A program made the position numbers and the translations under genes. A stretch of 64,000 nucleotides of DNA. It comes from Larsenimonas rhizosphaerae (lineage in GTDB: Bacteria; Pseudomonadota; Gammaproteobacteria; Pseudomonadales; Halomonadaceae). Positions 57,455 to 64,000 of the stretch are shown here, one piece after another. The notes under the pieces are model-generated. The model saw nothing but the letters and a program-made list of their open reading frames with translations. It was not told where the DNA came from and did not search any database. Within the stretch, counting starts at the first letter, position 1; every line of letters begins with the position of its first letter. The stretch spans positions 248,001-312,000 of the forward strand of contig NZ_JAMLJK010000001.1 of the NCBI RefSeq assembly GCF_023700005.1, written 5' to 3'.

Positions 57455-58753
57455 TCAGCGCATGGTGGGGTCATATACCATGACGCAGGCACGCCCGGCA
57501 TTCTTGGCGCGGAAAAGAGCCTGGTCTGCCCGGTTCAGCAGGGTATGCACATGCTGCCCATCGTCGGGATAAAACGCCATGCCAATGGAGGAGGTCGTGC
57601 GGTATTCGCTGCCCTTGATATGCCAGGGCCTGGCAAGTGTGGTGCAGAGTTGATCGGCCACTCGGCGGGCCTTTTCATGATCCGTATTGCTCAACACCAC
57701 CACGAACTCGTCGCCACCGATGCGTGCCACCAGGTCGTTGCCGCCGGTCTGTTGGCCAAGCCGGTGTGCCAGTGATATCAGGAGCTCATCGCCGATGTCA
57801 TGGCCGAAGTGATCATTGATGCCCTTGAAATGATCAACATCCAGATACAGTACGGCCAGTCTGGCGGGCGTGGTATTGATAAGGTCCTGCAGGCTGTCCA
57901 GTAACTGGCGTCGATTGGCTACGCCGGTCAGAGGGTCCCTGTAGGCCATGTCCTGCAGTTGCTGTTCGTAATGTACTCGCTCATGAATATCCCGGCAGGC
58001 AAATACCACCTGGTAGCTGGAGGTGTTCTGCTCCCGGGTCAGGGCACGGGTAATTTCAAACCAGCGATATTCACCAGCGCTGTTTTTAAGCCGGCAACGT
58101 ACCGGCCGGGTATGGACATCAAGGCAACCTATGTCGGTGGGGCTTGTCTGCTGCAGAATGAGCATGTCGTCGGGATGAATCAGTCGGCCGGGCTGACGCC
58201 CCACGTAATCTTCCGGGCGGTGGCCTAACTGATACTCGAGAGAGGGCGAGAGATAGGTCAGGATGCCCCTTGCATTGCGTGTGCCGATGATATCAGTCAT
58301 GTTCTCGGCGATCAGGCGGTACTTCTGCTCGTTGTCGCGCAGGGCCGCCTCTGCTTCTACCCGGTCTGTAATGTTTCGGCTGACGATGAGCAGTTGATCG
58401 CGTGCACCATCCGGCGTGAAACGGGGAAGCTTGACCACTTCCCAGGTATTCATGCGCCCGTCGATCTCGAACTGCTTGTACACCGTCAACGCACTGCCAT
58501 GTGCCCAGGCCTGTTCGTCTGTCTTGATGTTATAGCGGTAGGCGGATTCATGCTCCGGCCGCAGGGCCAGTAATTCCAGGTCGGTCTTGCCGAGAAAGTC
58601 GAGGTCCTGCAGGCCATAGGTATTCACTACGGCCTGATTGGCAACAAGCCAGCGCCCCTTGCCATCCTTCAGAACAATGAATTCTGTAATACCGTCAAGC
58701 AGGTGTTGCAACACTGCTTCGCGCGGGCGGAGGGCATCCGGGTCGTGAATCAT
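57455..58753 (-). CDS. Diguanylate cyclase with two PAS domains
   Basis: A 432-residue cytoplasmic cyclase with no membrane segment. Residues about 10-130 and 140-260 are PAS sensor domains, and 265-425 is the GGDEF domain, with GGDEF itself at 346-350 (RIGGDEFVVVLS). It should make c-di-GMP. The RxxD inhibition site is lost: the four residues at 337-340 read GGND. There is no EAL domain, so it is not a dual enzyme. A sigma28-type promoter lies directly upstream, linking it to the flagellar regulon. Confidence 0.9.
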   Translation of the reverse strand: MIHDPDALRPREAVLQHLLDGITEFIVLKDGKGRWLVANQAVVNTYGLQDLDFLGKTDLELLALRPEHESAYRYNIKTDEQAWAHGSALTVYKQFEIDGRMNTWEVVKLPRFTPDGARDQLLIVSRNITDRVEAEAALRDNEQKYRLIAENMTDIIGTRNARGILTYLSPSLEYQLGHRPEDYVGRQPGRLIHPDDMLILQQTSPTDIGCLDVHTRPVRCRLKNSAGEYRWFEITRALTREQNTSSYQVVFACRDIHERVHYEQQLQDMAYRDPLTGVANRRQLLDSLQDLINTTPARLAVLYLDVDHFKGINDHFGHDIGDELLISLAHRLGQQTGGNDLVARIGGDEFVVVLSNTDHEKARRVADQLCTTLARPWHIKGSEYRTTSSIGMAFYPDDGQHVHTLLNRADQALFRAKNAGRACVMVYDPTMR

Positions 58754-58789
58754 TGGGCACCTGAGGCGTGTTCATTGGGCAATAACCTG

Positions 58790-58816
58790 TTATCGGCGCA
58801 AGAGTCCGGCGGTTGA
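58790..58816 (-). promoter_or_regulatory. Sigma28-type promoter of the diguanylate cyclase
   Basis: On the minus strand TCAA (58813-58816), exactly 15 bases, then GCCGATAA (58790-58797), a full match to the -10 and perfect spacing. The cyclase start codon at 58753 is 37 bases from the -10, giving a leader of about 27-30 bases. Confidence 0.72.
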
Positions 58817-58849
58817 CAGGGATCAGGTTACAAAACAGGAATAATGCAT

Positions 58850-58880
58850 AAAAAAAGGGGCGCCCCGGTGGGGCGCCCCT
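58850..58880 (-). terminator. Intrinsic terminator of typA
   Basis: A ten-base-pair GGGGCGCCCC/GGGGCGCCCC stem preceded by seven A (seven T on the minus strand), 24 bases beyond the typA stop. Confidence 0.8.
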
Positions 58881-58903
58881 TTCATGTCAAACGCTGAACG
58901 TGT

Positions 58904-60733
58904 TCAGTTTTTCTTGAAACGCTTGCGCTCGTTTTCCGTCAGGTGCTTCTTGCGCAGACGGATGTGCAGCGGAGTAACTTCCACCAGTTCATCTGAATCC
59001 AGGAACTCGATGGCCTGTTCCAGCGTGAACTTGATCGGCGGTGTCAGAACGATGTTCTCGTCATTACCCGTTGAGCGCATGTTATCGAGCTTCTTGCCCT
59101 TGGTCGGGTTGACCACCATGTCGTTGGCACGGTTGTTGATACCGATCAGCATGCCTTCGTAGACTTCCGTGGCATGGTCGATGATCAGCTTGCCGCGATC
59201 CTGCAGGGCATACAGCGCGTATGCCAGTGCCTTGCCGCCGACCATGGAGACCAGTACACCGTTGCGACGCTCGATGGAGGCATCGGGCTTCAGCGGGCCG
59301 TAGTGATCGAAGCGGCTGGTCAGAATACCGGTGCCGGAAGTCAGGGTCAGGAACTGACCACGGAAACCGATCAGACCACGTGCAGGAATGATGAAGTCCA
59401 GACGAACACGGCCCTTGCCATCCGGGTTCATGTTGGTCATTTCACCCTTGCGATAGCCCAGTTCTTCCATGATCGAGCCCTGATGCTGCTCTTCACAGTC
59501 GATGATGACTTCTTCGTAAGGTTCCTGCTTGACGCCGTCGACTTCCCTGATGATGACTTCGGGACGGCCCACGGCCAGCTCGAAGCCTTCGCGACGCATG
59601 CTTTCAATCAGTACGGACAGGTGAAGCTCACCACGGCCGGAGACCTTGAACTTCTCGGGCGTTTCGCCCTGTTCAACACGCAGTGCCACGTTGTGAATCA
59701 GCTCCTGATCAAGACGGTCCTTGATATTACGGCTGGTCACGTACTTGCCTTCCTTGCCCGCGAACGGCGAATCATTGACCTGGAAGGTCATCGACACGGT
59801 AGGTTCGTCAACGGTAAGCGGCGGCAGGGCTTCCACGGCGCTGTTGTCGCACAGGGTGTCGGAAATCGCCAGATTTTCGATACCGGTGATGCAGATGATG
59901 TCACCAGCGGTGGCTTCATCGGTCTGTACACGGTCCAGACCCATATGAGTCATGACCTGGCCGACCTTGCCCTTGCGGGTAGCGCCTTCCTTGGTGACAA
60001 CCGTGATCTGCTGGTTCGGCTTGACGCTGCCGCGCTTGATGCGGCCCAGGCCGATAACGCCGACATAGCTGTTGTAGTCCAGGGCAGAGATCTGCATCTG
60101 GAACGGTGCTTCAAGTTCGACCTTGGGCGGCTCGACGATGTCGACGATGGCCTGGAACATGGGATCCATGTTGTCAGCCAGATCTTCAGGGTCCATGCCG
60201 GCAATGCCGTTCAGGGCGGAGCAGTAGATGATCGGGAAGTCGAGCTGATCATCGCTGGCACCCAGGTTATCGAACAGATCGAAGATCTGATCGACAACCC
60301 AGTCAGGACGTGCGCCCGGACGATCGATCTTGTTGACCACAACGATCGGCTTCAGGCCCTGGTCGAAGGCTTTCTGGGTCACGAAGCGCGTTTGCGGCAT
60401 CGGGCCGTCAACGGCATCGACCAGCAGCAGTACGGAATCGACCATGGACATGACGCGCTCGACTTCGCCACCGAAGTCAGCGTGTCCAGGGGTGTCCACG
60501 ATGTTGATGTGGTAGACATCCTCGTTATTGGGGGCCTGCCAACGGATCGCGGTATTCTTGGCCAGGATGGTAATACCACGTTCCTTTTCCTGGTCATTGG
60601 AATCCATGATGCGTTCCTGGCCTTCTGCCTTGCGGTCCAGCGTACCGGACTGGCTGAGCAGTTTGTCGACCAGGGTAGTTTTGCCATGGTCGACGTGCGC
60701 GATGATGGCAATATTACGAAGCTTTTCGATCAC
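58904..60733 (-). CDS. typA: Ribosome-associated GTPase TypA/BipA
   Basis: A 609-residue translational GTPase (E. coli 607). G1 is [16 protein letters not shown]3 DTPGHADF, and G4 [12 protein letters not shown]-like domains II, III, V and a BipA-specific C-terminal domain follow. It aids 50S subunit assembly and stress adaptation, notably at low temperature. It is divergent from glnA over a 610-base gap and ends at a strong terminator. Confidence 0.96.
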   Translation of the reverse strand: MIEKLRNIAIIAHVDHGKTTLVDKLLSQSGTLDRKAEGQERIMDSNDQEKERGITILAKNTAIRWQAPNNEDVYHINIVDTPGHADFGGEVERVMSMVDSVLLLVDAVDGPMPQTRFVTQKAFDQGLKPIVVVNKIDRPGARPDWVVDQIFDLFDNLGASDDQLDFPIIYCSALNGIAGMDPEDLADNMDPMFQAIVDIVEPPKVELEAPFQMQISALDYNSYVGVIGLGRIKRGSVKPNQQITVVTKEGATRKGKVGQVMTHMGLDRVQTDEATAGDIICITGIENLAISDTLCDNSAVEALPPLTVDEPTVSMTFQVNDSPFAGKEGKYVTSRNIKDRLDQELIHNVALRVEQGETPEKFKVSGRGELHLSVLIESMRREGFELAVGRPEVIIREVDGVKQEPYEEVIIDCEEQHQGSIMEELGYRKGEMTNMNPDGKGRVRLDFIIPARGLIGFRGQFLTLTSGTGILTSRFDHYGPLKPDASIERRNGVLVSMVGGKALAYALYALQDRGKLIIDHATEVYEGMLIGINNRANDMVVNPTKGKKLDNMRSTGNDENIVLTPPIKFTLEQAIEFLDSDELVEVTPLHIRLRKKHLTENERKRFKKN

Positions 60734-61058
60734 AACGGGGTCCTGTCAGGAAGGGGCGCCAGATAAGTAGGAGTGCGCCACGGGTGCTTGTCATGAGATG
60801 CGGCATCTGCTGCGGGGGTACTGCGTGTCTCCTTGCGGCAGGCCTGCAAACCACGAAACAGCCACACCTGCTTTTAAAGACATCGATGCCGGGCATCGAA
60901 GTGGTCGCTATTGTCGTGGGTTCCGGTCCTGGCTTCAAGCCAAGAAGCACTTAATTTTACGCAATCGACCTGGTTGTAGCGTATTGGCCTGCTGAAACAG
61001 GCCGTCAGCCTCTCTGTCAGGGTGTGTTGCACCAGGAGGGAGCGTTCGGTATTCATTA

Positions 61059-61075
61059 TGTGCCATATTGGTGCA
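61059..61075. promoter_or_regulatory. NtrC-type site upstream of glnA
   Basis: TGTGCC-N5-GGTGCA, a 17-base near-match to TGCACC-N5-GGTGCA; the right half is exact and the left half differs at two bases. It sits about 140 bases upstream of the -24/-12 element, a suitable enhancer distance. A second half-site TGCACCA lies at 61028-61034. Confidence 0.5.
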
Positions 61076-61204
61076 TGTCATGGCCGTGCCAGAGAGATCC
61101 GAGCGATGGCAGGACGGTGTTTCGGTGAAGAAAGGCATTTTTGTATTTTGATTTATGCTTTAAAACAGATACTTGCATATTGCATGTGATCCCTCGCCCC
61201 ATTT

Positions 61205-61220
61205 TGGCACGCTCAATGCA
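61205..61220 (+). promoter_or_regulatory. Sigma54-type promoter of glnA
   Basis: TGGCAC-N5-ATGCA. The -24 half is perfect and the -12 half differs from TTGCA by one base, with exact spacing. Transcription should start near 61231, before the glnA start codon at 61344. Confidence 0.65.
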
Positions 61221-61343
61221 TTGCAATTGCACAGTCAAAAGGCAGTCTGCACTCAAACAAGGCGCCGACTACACTTTATATCCGTTAGTTCGTTGCAGCA
61301 TTACATACGCCATCTCGAGCCAGGCTCATATTGGAGGAATACC

Positions 61344-62753
61344 ATGGCAGATAAAACGCTTGCCCTGATTGAAGAGCACGACGTCAAGTGGGTCGACCTG
61401 CGGTTTACCGATACCAAGGGCAAGGAACATCACGTCACTATCCCGTCCCGCTCCGTTGATGACGAGTTCTTCGAAGTTGGTCAGATGTTCGACGGTTCCT
61501 CCATCGAAGGCTGGAAGGGCATCAACGAGTCCGACATGATCCTGCTGCCGCAGGATGGCACTGCCTATCTTGACCCGTTCACCGAAGACCCCACGCTGGT
61601 GCTGCGCTGCGACATCATCGAGCCGGCCACCATGCAGGGCTACGAGCGTGATCCGCGCTCCATCGCCAAGCGCGCCGAAGCCTACCTGAACAGCACCGGC
61701 CTGGGCGATACCGCCTTCTTCGGCCCGGAGCCTGAGTTCTTCATTTTTGATGAAGTGCATTTCAAGACCGACATGCAGGGCTCGTTCTACCGGATCTCTT
61801 CCGAAGAAGGCGCCTGGTCAACCGACTCCACCACCGGTGAAGGCGGTAACATGGGCCACCGCCCGCGTGTGAAGGGTGGCTATTTCCCGGTACCGCCGGT
61901 CGACAGCTTCCACGACATTCGCGGTGCAATGTGTAATACCCTCGAAGCCGTGGGTCAGAGCGTTGAAGTACACCACCACGAAGTGGCCAACGCCGGTCAG
62001 AACGAAATCGGCGTGAAGTTCAACACGCTGGTCAAGAAGGCTGACGAAGTTCAGACCATGAAGTACGTGATCCACAACGTGGCGCACGCGTACGGCAAGA
62101 CGGCCACCTTCATGCCCAAGCCGATGGCTGGCGACAACGGCAGCGGCATGCATGTTCACCAGTCTTTCTGGAAAGACGGCGAAAACATGTTTGCAGGTGA
62201 TGAGTACGCGGGTCTGTCTGAAACTGCGCTTTACTACATCGGCGGCATCATCAAGCATGCACGTGCCCTGAACGCGTTTACCAACGCGTCCACCAACTCC
62301 TACAAGCGTCTGGTACCTGGGTTTGAAGCGCCGGTCATGCTCGCCTACAGCGCGCGTAACCGCTCTGCATCACTGCGTATTCCCTATACCTCCAGCCCGA
62401 AAGGCAAGCGTGTCGAGCTGCGCTTCCCTGACCCGACGGCCAACCCGTACCTGGCATTCTCTGCCATGCTGATGGCCGGCATCGACGGGATCAAGAACAA
62501 GATCCATCCTGGCGACGCGATGGACAAGAACCTGTACGACCTTCCGGCAGAAGAAGCCGAAGCCGTACCGACAGTGGCTTCAAGCCTTGAAGAAGCCCTG
62601 CAGGCGCTCAGGGATGACCACGCCTTCCTGACCGAAGGTGGTGTGTTCACTGATGACATGATCAAGGCCTACCTTGAGCTCAAGGAAGAAGACGTAACGG
62701 CCCTGCGCATGGCGCCGAGCCCGATCGAATTCGACATGTACTACAGCCTCTGA
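61344..62753 (+). CDS. glnA: Glutamine synthetase, type I
   Basis: A 469-residue GSI-beta glutamine synthetase (E. coli 469). It makes glutamine from glutamate, ammonia and [22 protein letters not shown] and the metal/ATP motifs [11 protein letters not shown] and [16 protein letters not shown] are clear. The adenylylation site is Tyr398 in KNLYDLP, so control by GlnE is expected. GGAGG lies seven bases before the start. Its promoter is sigma54/NtrC-type. A terminator follows, then the DUF4124 gene and glnL. Confidence 0.98.
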   Translation: MADKTLALIEEHDVKWVDLRFTDTKGKEHHVTIPSRSVDDEFFEVGQMFDGSSIEGWKGINESDMILLPQDGTAYLDPFTEDPTLVLRCDIIEPATMQGYERDPRSIAKRAEAYLNSTGLGDTAFFGPEPEFFIFDEVHFKTDMQGSFYRISSEEGAWSTDSTTGEGGNMGHRPRVKGGYFPVPPVDSFHDIRGAMCNTLEAVGQSVEVHHHEVANAGQNEIGVKFNTLVKKADEVQTMKYVIHNVAHAYGKTATFMPKPMAGDNGSGMHVHQSFWKDGENMFAGDEYAGLSETALYYIGGIIKHARALNAFTNASTNSYKRLVPGFEAPVMLAYSARNRSASLRIPYTSSPKGKRVELRFPDPTANPYLAFSAMLMAGIDGIKNKIHPGDAMDKNLYDLPAEEAEAVPTVASSLEEALQALRDDHAFLTEGGVFTDDMIKAYLELKEEDVTALRMAPSPIEFDMYYSL

Positions 62754-62769
62754 TCGCTGTGTTATCGAA

Positions 62770-62797
62770 AGGCCCCGCTTCGGCGGGGCTTTTTTTG
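62770..62797 (+). terminator. Intrinsic terminator of glnA
   Basis: A seven-base-pair stem GCCCCGC/GCGGGGC with a TTCG loop and a run of eight T. It separates glnA from the downstream genes. Confidence 0.88.
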
Positions 62798-62851
62798 TGC
62801 TGAAATACGCAGTACACGCCCTGATCGGGCGGCAGGCAGGCGAGGAGTGTC

Positions 62852-63427
62852 ATGAGGAAAAAAGGGGCAGGCATCGCAGCGCTTTTGCTGCTGGCAGGGG
62901 CATGGGGTGCCCAGGCTGCCACGGTATATCGCACCGTGGATGAACAGGGACAGGTGCACTTTTCCGACCATCCCCTGCCGGGAGGCAACCCTGTATCGGT
63001 ACCTGCGCCCGGCGTGGTACCTGCCGTACCCAAGGGGATGGCAACGCCGTCTGCCTCGGTTCAGCAGGACGCTGCATCAGCGTATCGGCGCTTTGTGATT
63101 GATTCACCGGCGAACGAGTCGACGATTCCGCCTGGCTATGCCGGTGATATCCAGGTCTCCGTAACGGTGGTGCCTGCACTTGAGAAAGTGCATCGGGTTC
63201 GGCTGATGCTGGATGGGCGCGTCAGCCAGTCGGCGCTGCATGCCACGGTCTTCATGGTTTCCGGAGTCGAGCGGGGCGAGCATACCCTGCAGGCCGAAAT
63301 GCTCGACCGCCAGGGCAACGTGTTGCGTCGTACCCCACCGGTGACGGTGTTTGTGCACCGTGCCCGAGTCAATCGCCGGGCTGGACAGGGTCCGGTTGGC
63401 GGTGTTTCAGGTGTTAATACCCCCTGA
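62852..63427 (+). CDS. Exported DUF4124 protein
   Basis: A 191-residue protein with a signal peptide (residues 1-23, ending GAQA). DUF4124 follows directly: ATVYRTVDEQGQVHFSDHPLPGGNPVSV. The C-terminal half has a fibronectin-like beta region with a polar tail. It is common between glnA and glnL in Pseudomonas-like bacteria, with no known function. ATG 62852 is preceded by GCGAGGAG. Confidence 0.88.
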   Translation: MRKKGAGIAALLLLAGAWGAQAATVYRTVDEQGQVHFSDHPLPGGNPVSVPAPGVVPAVPKGMATPSASVQQDAASAYRRFVIDSPANESTIPPGYAGDIQVSVTVVPALEKVHRVRLMLDGRVSQSALHATVFMVSGVERGEHTLQAEMLDRQGNVLRRTPPVTVFVHRARVNRRAGQGPVGGVSGVNTP

Positions 63428-63459
63428 GCGGGCATTCGGAAATAAAGGGAAATCCTCCT

Positions 63460-63476
63460 TGCACCTTGATGGTGCA
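63460..63476. promoter_or_regulatory. Perfect NtrC-type palindrome upstream of glnL
   Basis: TGCACC-N5-GGTGCA, both halves exact, 33 bases after the DUF4124 stop and about 67 bases upstream of the sigma54 element. In enterics NtrC sites near glnL repress a sigma70 promoter; here the arrangement looks like activation. Confidence 0.72.
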
Positions 63477-63542
63477 TCATTGGCGCCCGGTCCTTTATCC
63501 TTTGCGCTCTCGGCGCGCATGTTATGCCGGTTGTGCCAATAG

Positions 63543-63558
63543 TGGCGCGTTTCTTGCA
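63543..63558 (+). promoter_or_regulatory. Sigma54-type promoter of glnL
   Basis: TGGCGC-N5-TTGCA: exact spacing, one mismatch in the -24 half and a perfect -12. The predicted start near 63570 leaves a 22-base leader to the glnL start. Confidence 0.6.
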
Positions 63559-63591
63559 CTACCACAGTGAATCACGCTGACGGGGAACAGG

Positions 63592-64000
63592 ATGTACCAA
63601 CGGCTGCTAGAAAATCTCACCACCGCAGTAGTACTGCTCGATGGGGCGTTACGTGTTCGGTGGATGAACCCGGCGGCCGAGGCCATGCTGGGCATCAGCC
63701 TGCTTCGTGTCCGGCAGTCAGGCCTTGAGTGCCTCGAAGATGCACATTCCGATATCGGTGTTCGATTGCGGCAGGCGCTGGCGACGCTTCACCCGTATAC
63801 GCAGCGCGAGGTGCCTCTGACGCTGAGTAACGGCGGCAGCATTACGGTGGATTACACCGCTTCTCCCCTGTCCGGGGATGAACTGCTGCTGGAGTTCGAA
63901 GCCCGGGATCGCCTGATGCGCATTTCCCGGGAAGAGGCGCTGGTAGCGCGCCAGGAAATGGTCAAGGTGCTGACGCGGGGGCTGGCTCACGAGGTCAAGA
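63592..64000 (+). CDS. glnL: Nitrogen sensor kinase NtrB/GlnL (cut by window end)
   Basis: The first 136 codons of a two-component histidine kinase. Residues about 1-110 are a PAS domain (LLENLTTAVVLLDGALRVRWMNPAAEAMLG), and the H-box begins at LAHEVK just where the window stops. GlnL senses nitrogen status through PII and phosphorylates NtrC. The start at 63592 (MYQRLLENL) is the family beginning. glnG is expected just beyond. Confidence 0.92.
   Translation, partial: MYQRLLENLTTAVVLLDGALRVRWMNPAAEAMLGISLLRVRQSGLECLEDAHSDIGVRLRQALATLHPYTQREVPLTLSNGGSITVDYTASPLSGDELLLEFEARDRLMRISREEALVARQEMVKVLTRGLAHEVK

Larger units (their letters stand above)
60734..61343. other. Divergent region between typA and glnA
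   Basis: A 610-base region with no convincing gene. It holds the typA promoter on the minus strand, the glnA sigma54 promoter and NtrC site (annotated), and further TGCA-rich half-sites near 61028 and 61175-61190. The glnA leader is about 113 bases. Confidence 0.5.

Noticed and set aside
59174-60766. A 530-codon open frame opposite typA
   Set aside because: It lies fully antisense to typA, a certain gene, and its translation is a low-complexity shadow of high-GC codons with no motif.

Overview
The window is a GC-rich, gene-dense stretch of a gammaproteobacterial chromosome. The gene set (a BCCT compatible-solute carrier, typA divergent from glnA, then a DUF4124 protein and glnL, a four-gene aap-type amino-acid ABC operon, finR/fpr, and an AcsA-associated DUF294/exonuclease pair) fits the Halomonadaceae. 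That placement is an inference from content and order; the genus cannot be decided by reading alone. No rRNA, tRNA, insertion sequence, prophage or CRISPR array was seen, so this looks like core chromosome with a few accessory blocks.

Layout. 1-4.3 kb: an MFS carrier, a membrane-anchored metallophosphoesterase and an exported aldose epimerase. 4.5-8.4 kb: a methionine block, mesX-mesD on the minus strand (MetE-core synthase with its DUF1852 partner), divergent from a methylenetetrahydrofolate reductase homologue fused to an eight-cysteine C-terminal domain. 8.5-13.2 kb: a GNAT acetyltransferase, an SDR, a Bcr/CflA efflux pump, a macrodomain deacetylase and an unrecognised membrane protein. 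13.3-20 kb: pyruvate:quinone oxidoreductase (poxB), a 46-residue DUF2256 zinc protein, an aldehyde dehydrogenase, CsbD, and the cyclic-nucleotide/CBS/DUF294 protein coupled to a DnaQ-like exonuclease. 20-26 kb (minus): BCCT carrier, SDR, MFS, serA. 26-29 kb: xseB-ispA-dxs. 29-36 kb: thioesterase, TrhA-like protein, ribA, hemE-vanZ-like, speE and an MscS-type channel. 36-43 kb: acetoacetyl-CoA synthetase and aapJQMP. 43.5-52.5 kb: four consecutive methyl-accepting chemotaxis proteins. 52.6-58.8 kb: finR/fpr, azoR, a glutathione transferase, a glutamate/aspartate carrier and a PAS-GGDEF diguanylate cyclase. 58.9-64 kb: typA, glnA, a DUF4124 protein and the start of glnL, cut by the window end.

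Two regulatory themes were read directly from the DNA. First, sigma54-type -24/-12 elements with correct spacing lie before aapJ, glnA and glnL, and NtrC-type palindromes lie before glnA and glnL. This suggests one nitrogen regulon covering amino-acid import, glutamine synthesis and the sensor kinase itself. Second, sigma28-type boxes (TCAA, 15-16 bases, GCCGATAA-like) lie before three of the four chemoreceptor transcription units and, as an exact -10 match, before the diguanylate cyclase. This suggests that the cyclase is co-expressed with the motility genes.

The most unusual points are: the methionine block pairing a reportedly folate-independent synthase with a reductase homologue of the folate pathway; the chemoreceptor array, with a 700-bp near-identical tract between the third and fourth receptors and a conserved periplasmic Cys-x7-Cys pair in three of them; the 13-bp perfect inverted repeat before azoR; and a hairpin-rich, terminator-ended segment after the last receptor that could be a small RNA. 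All functional statements are from reading motifs; no database search or folding program was run.
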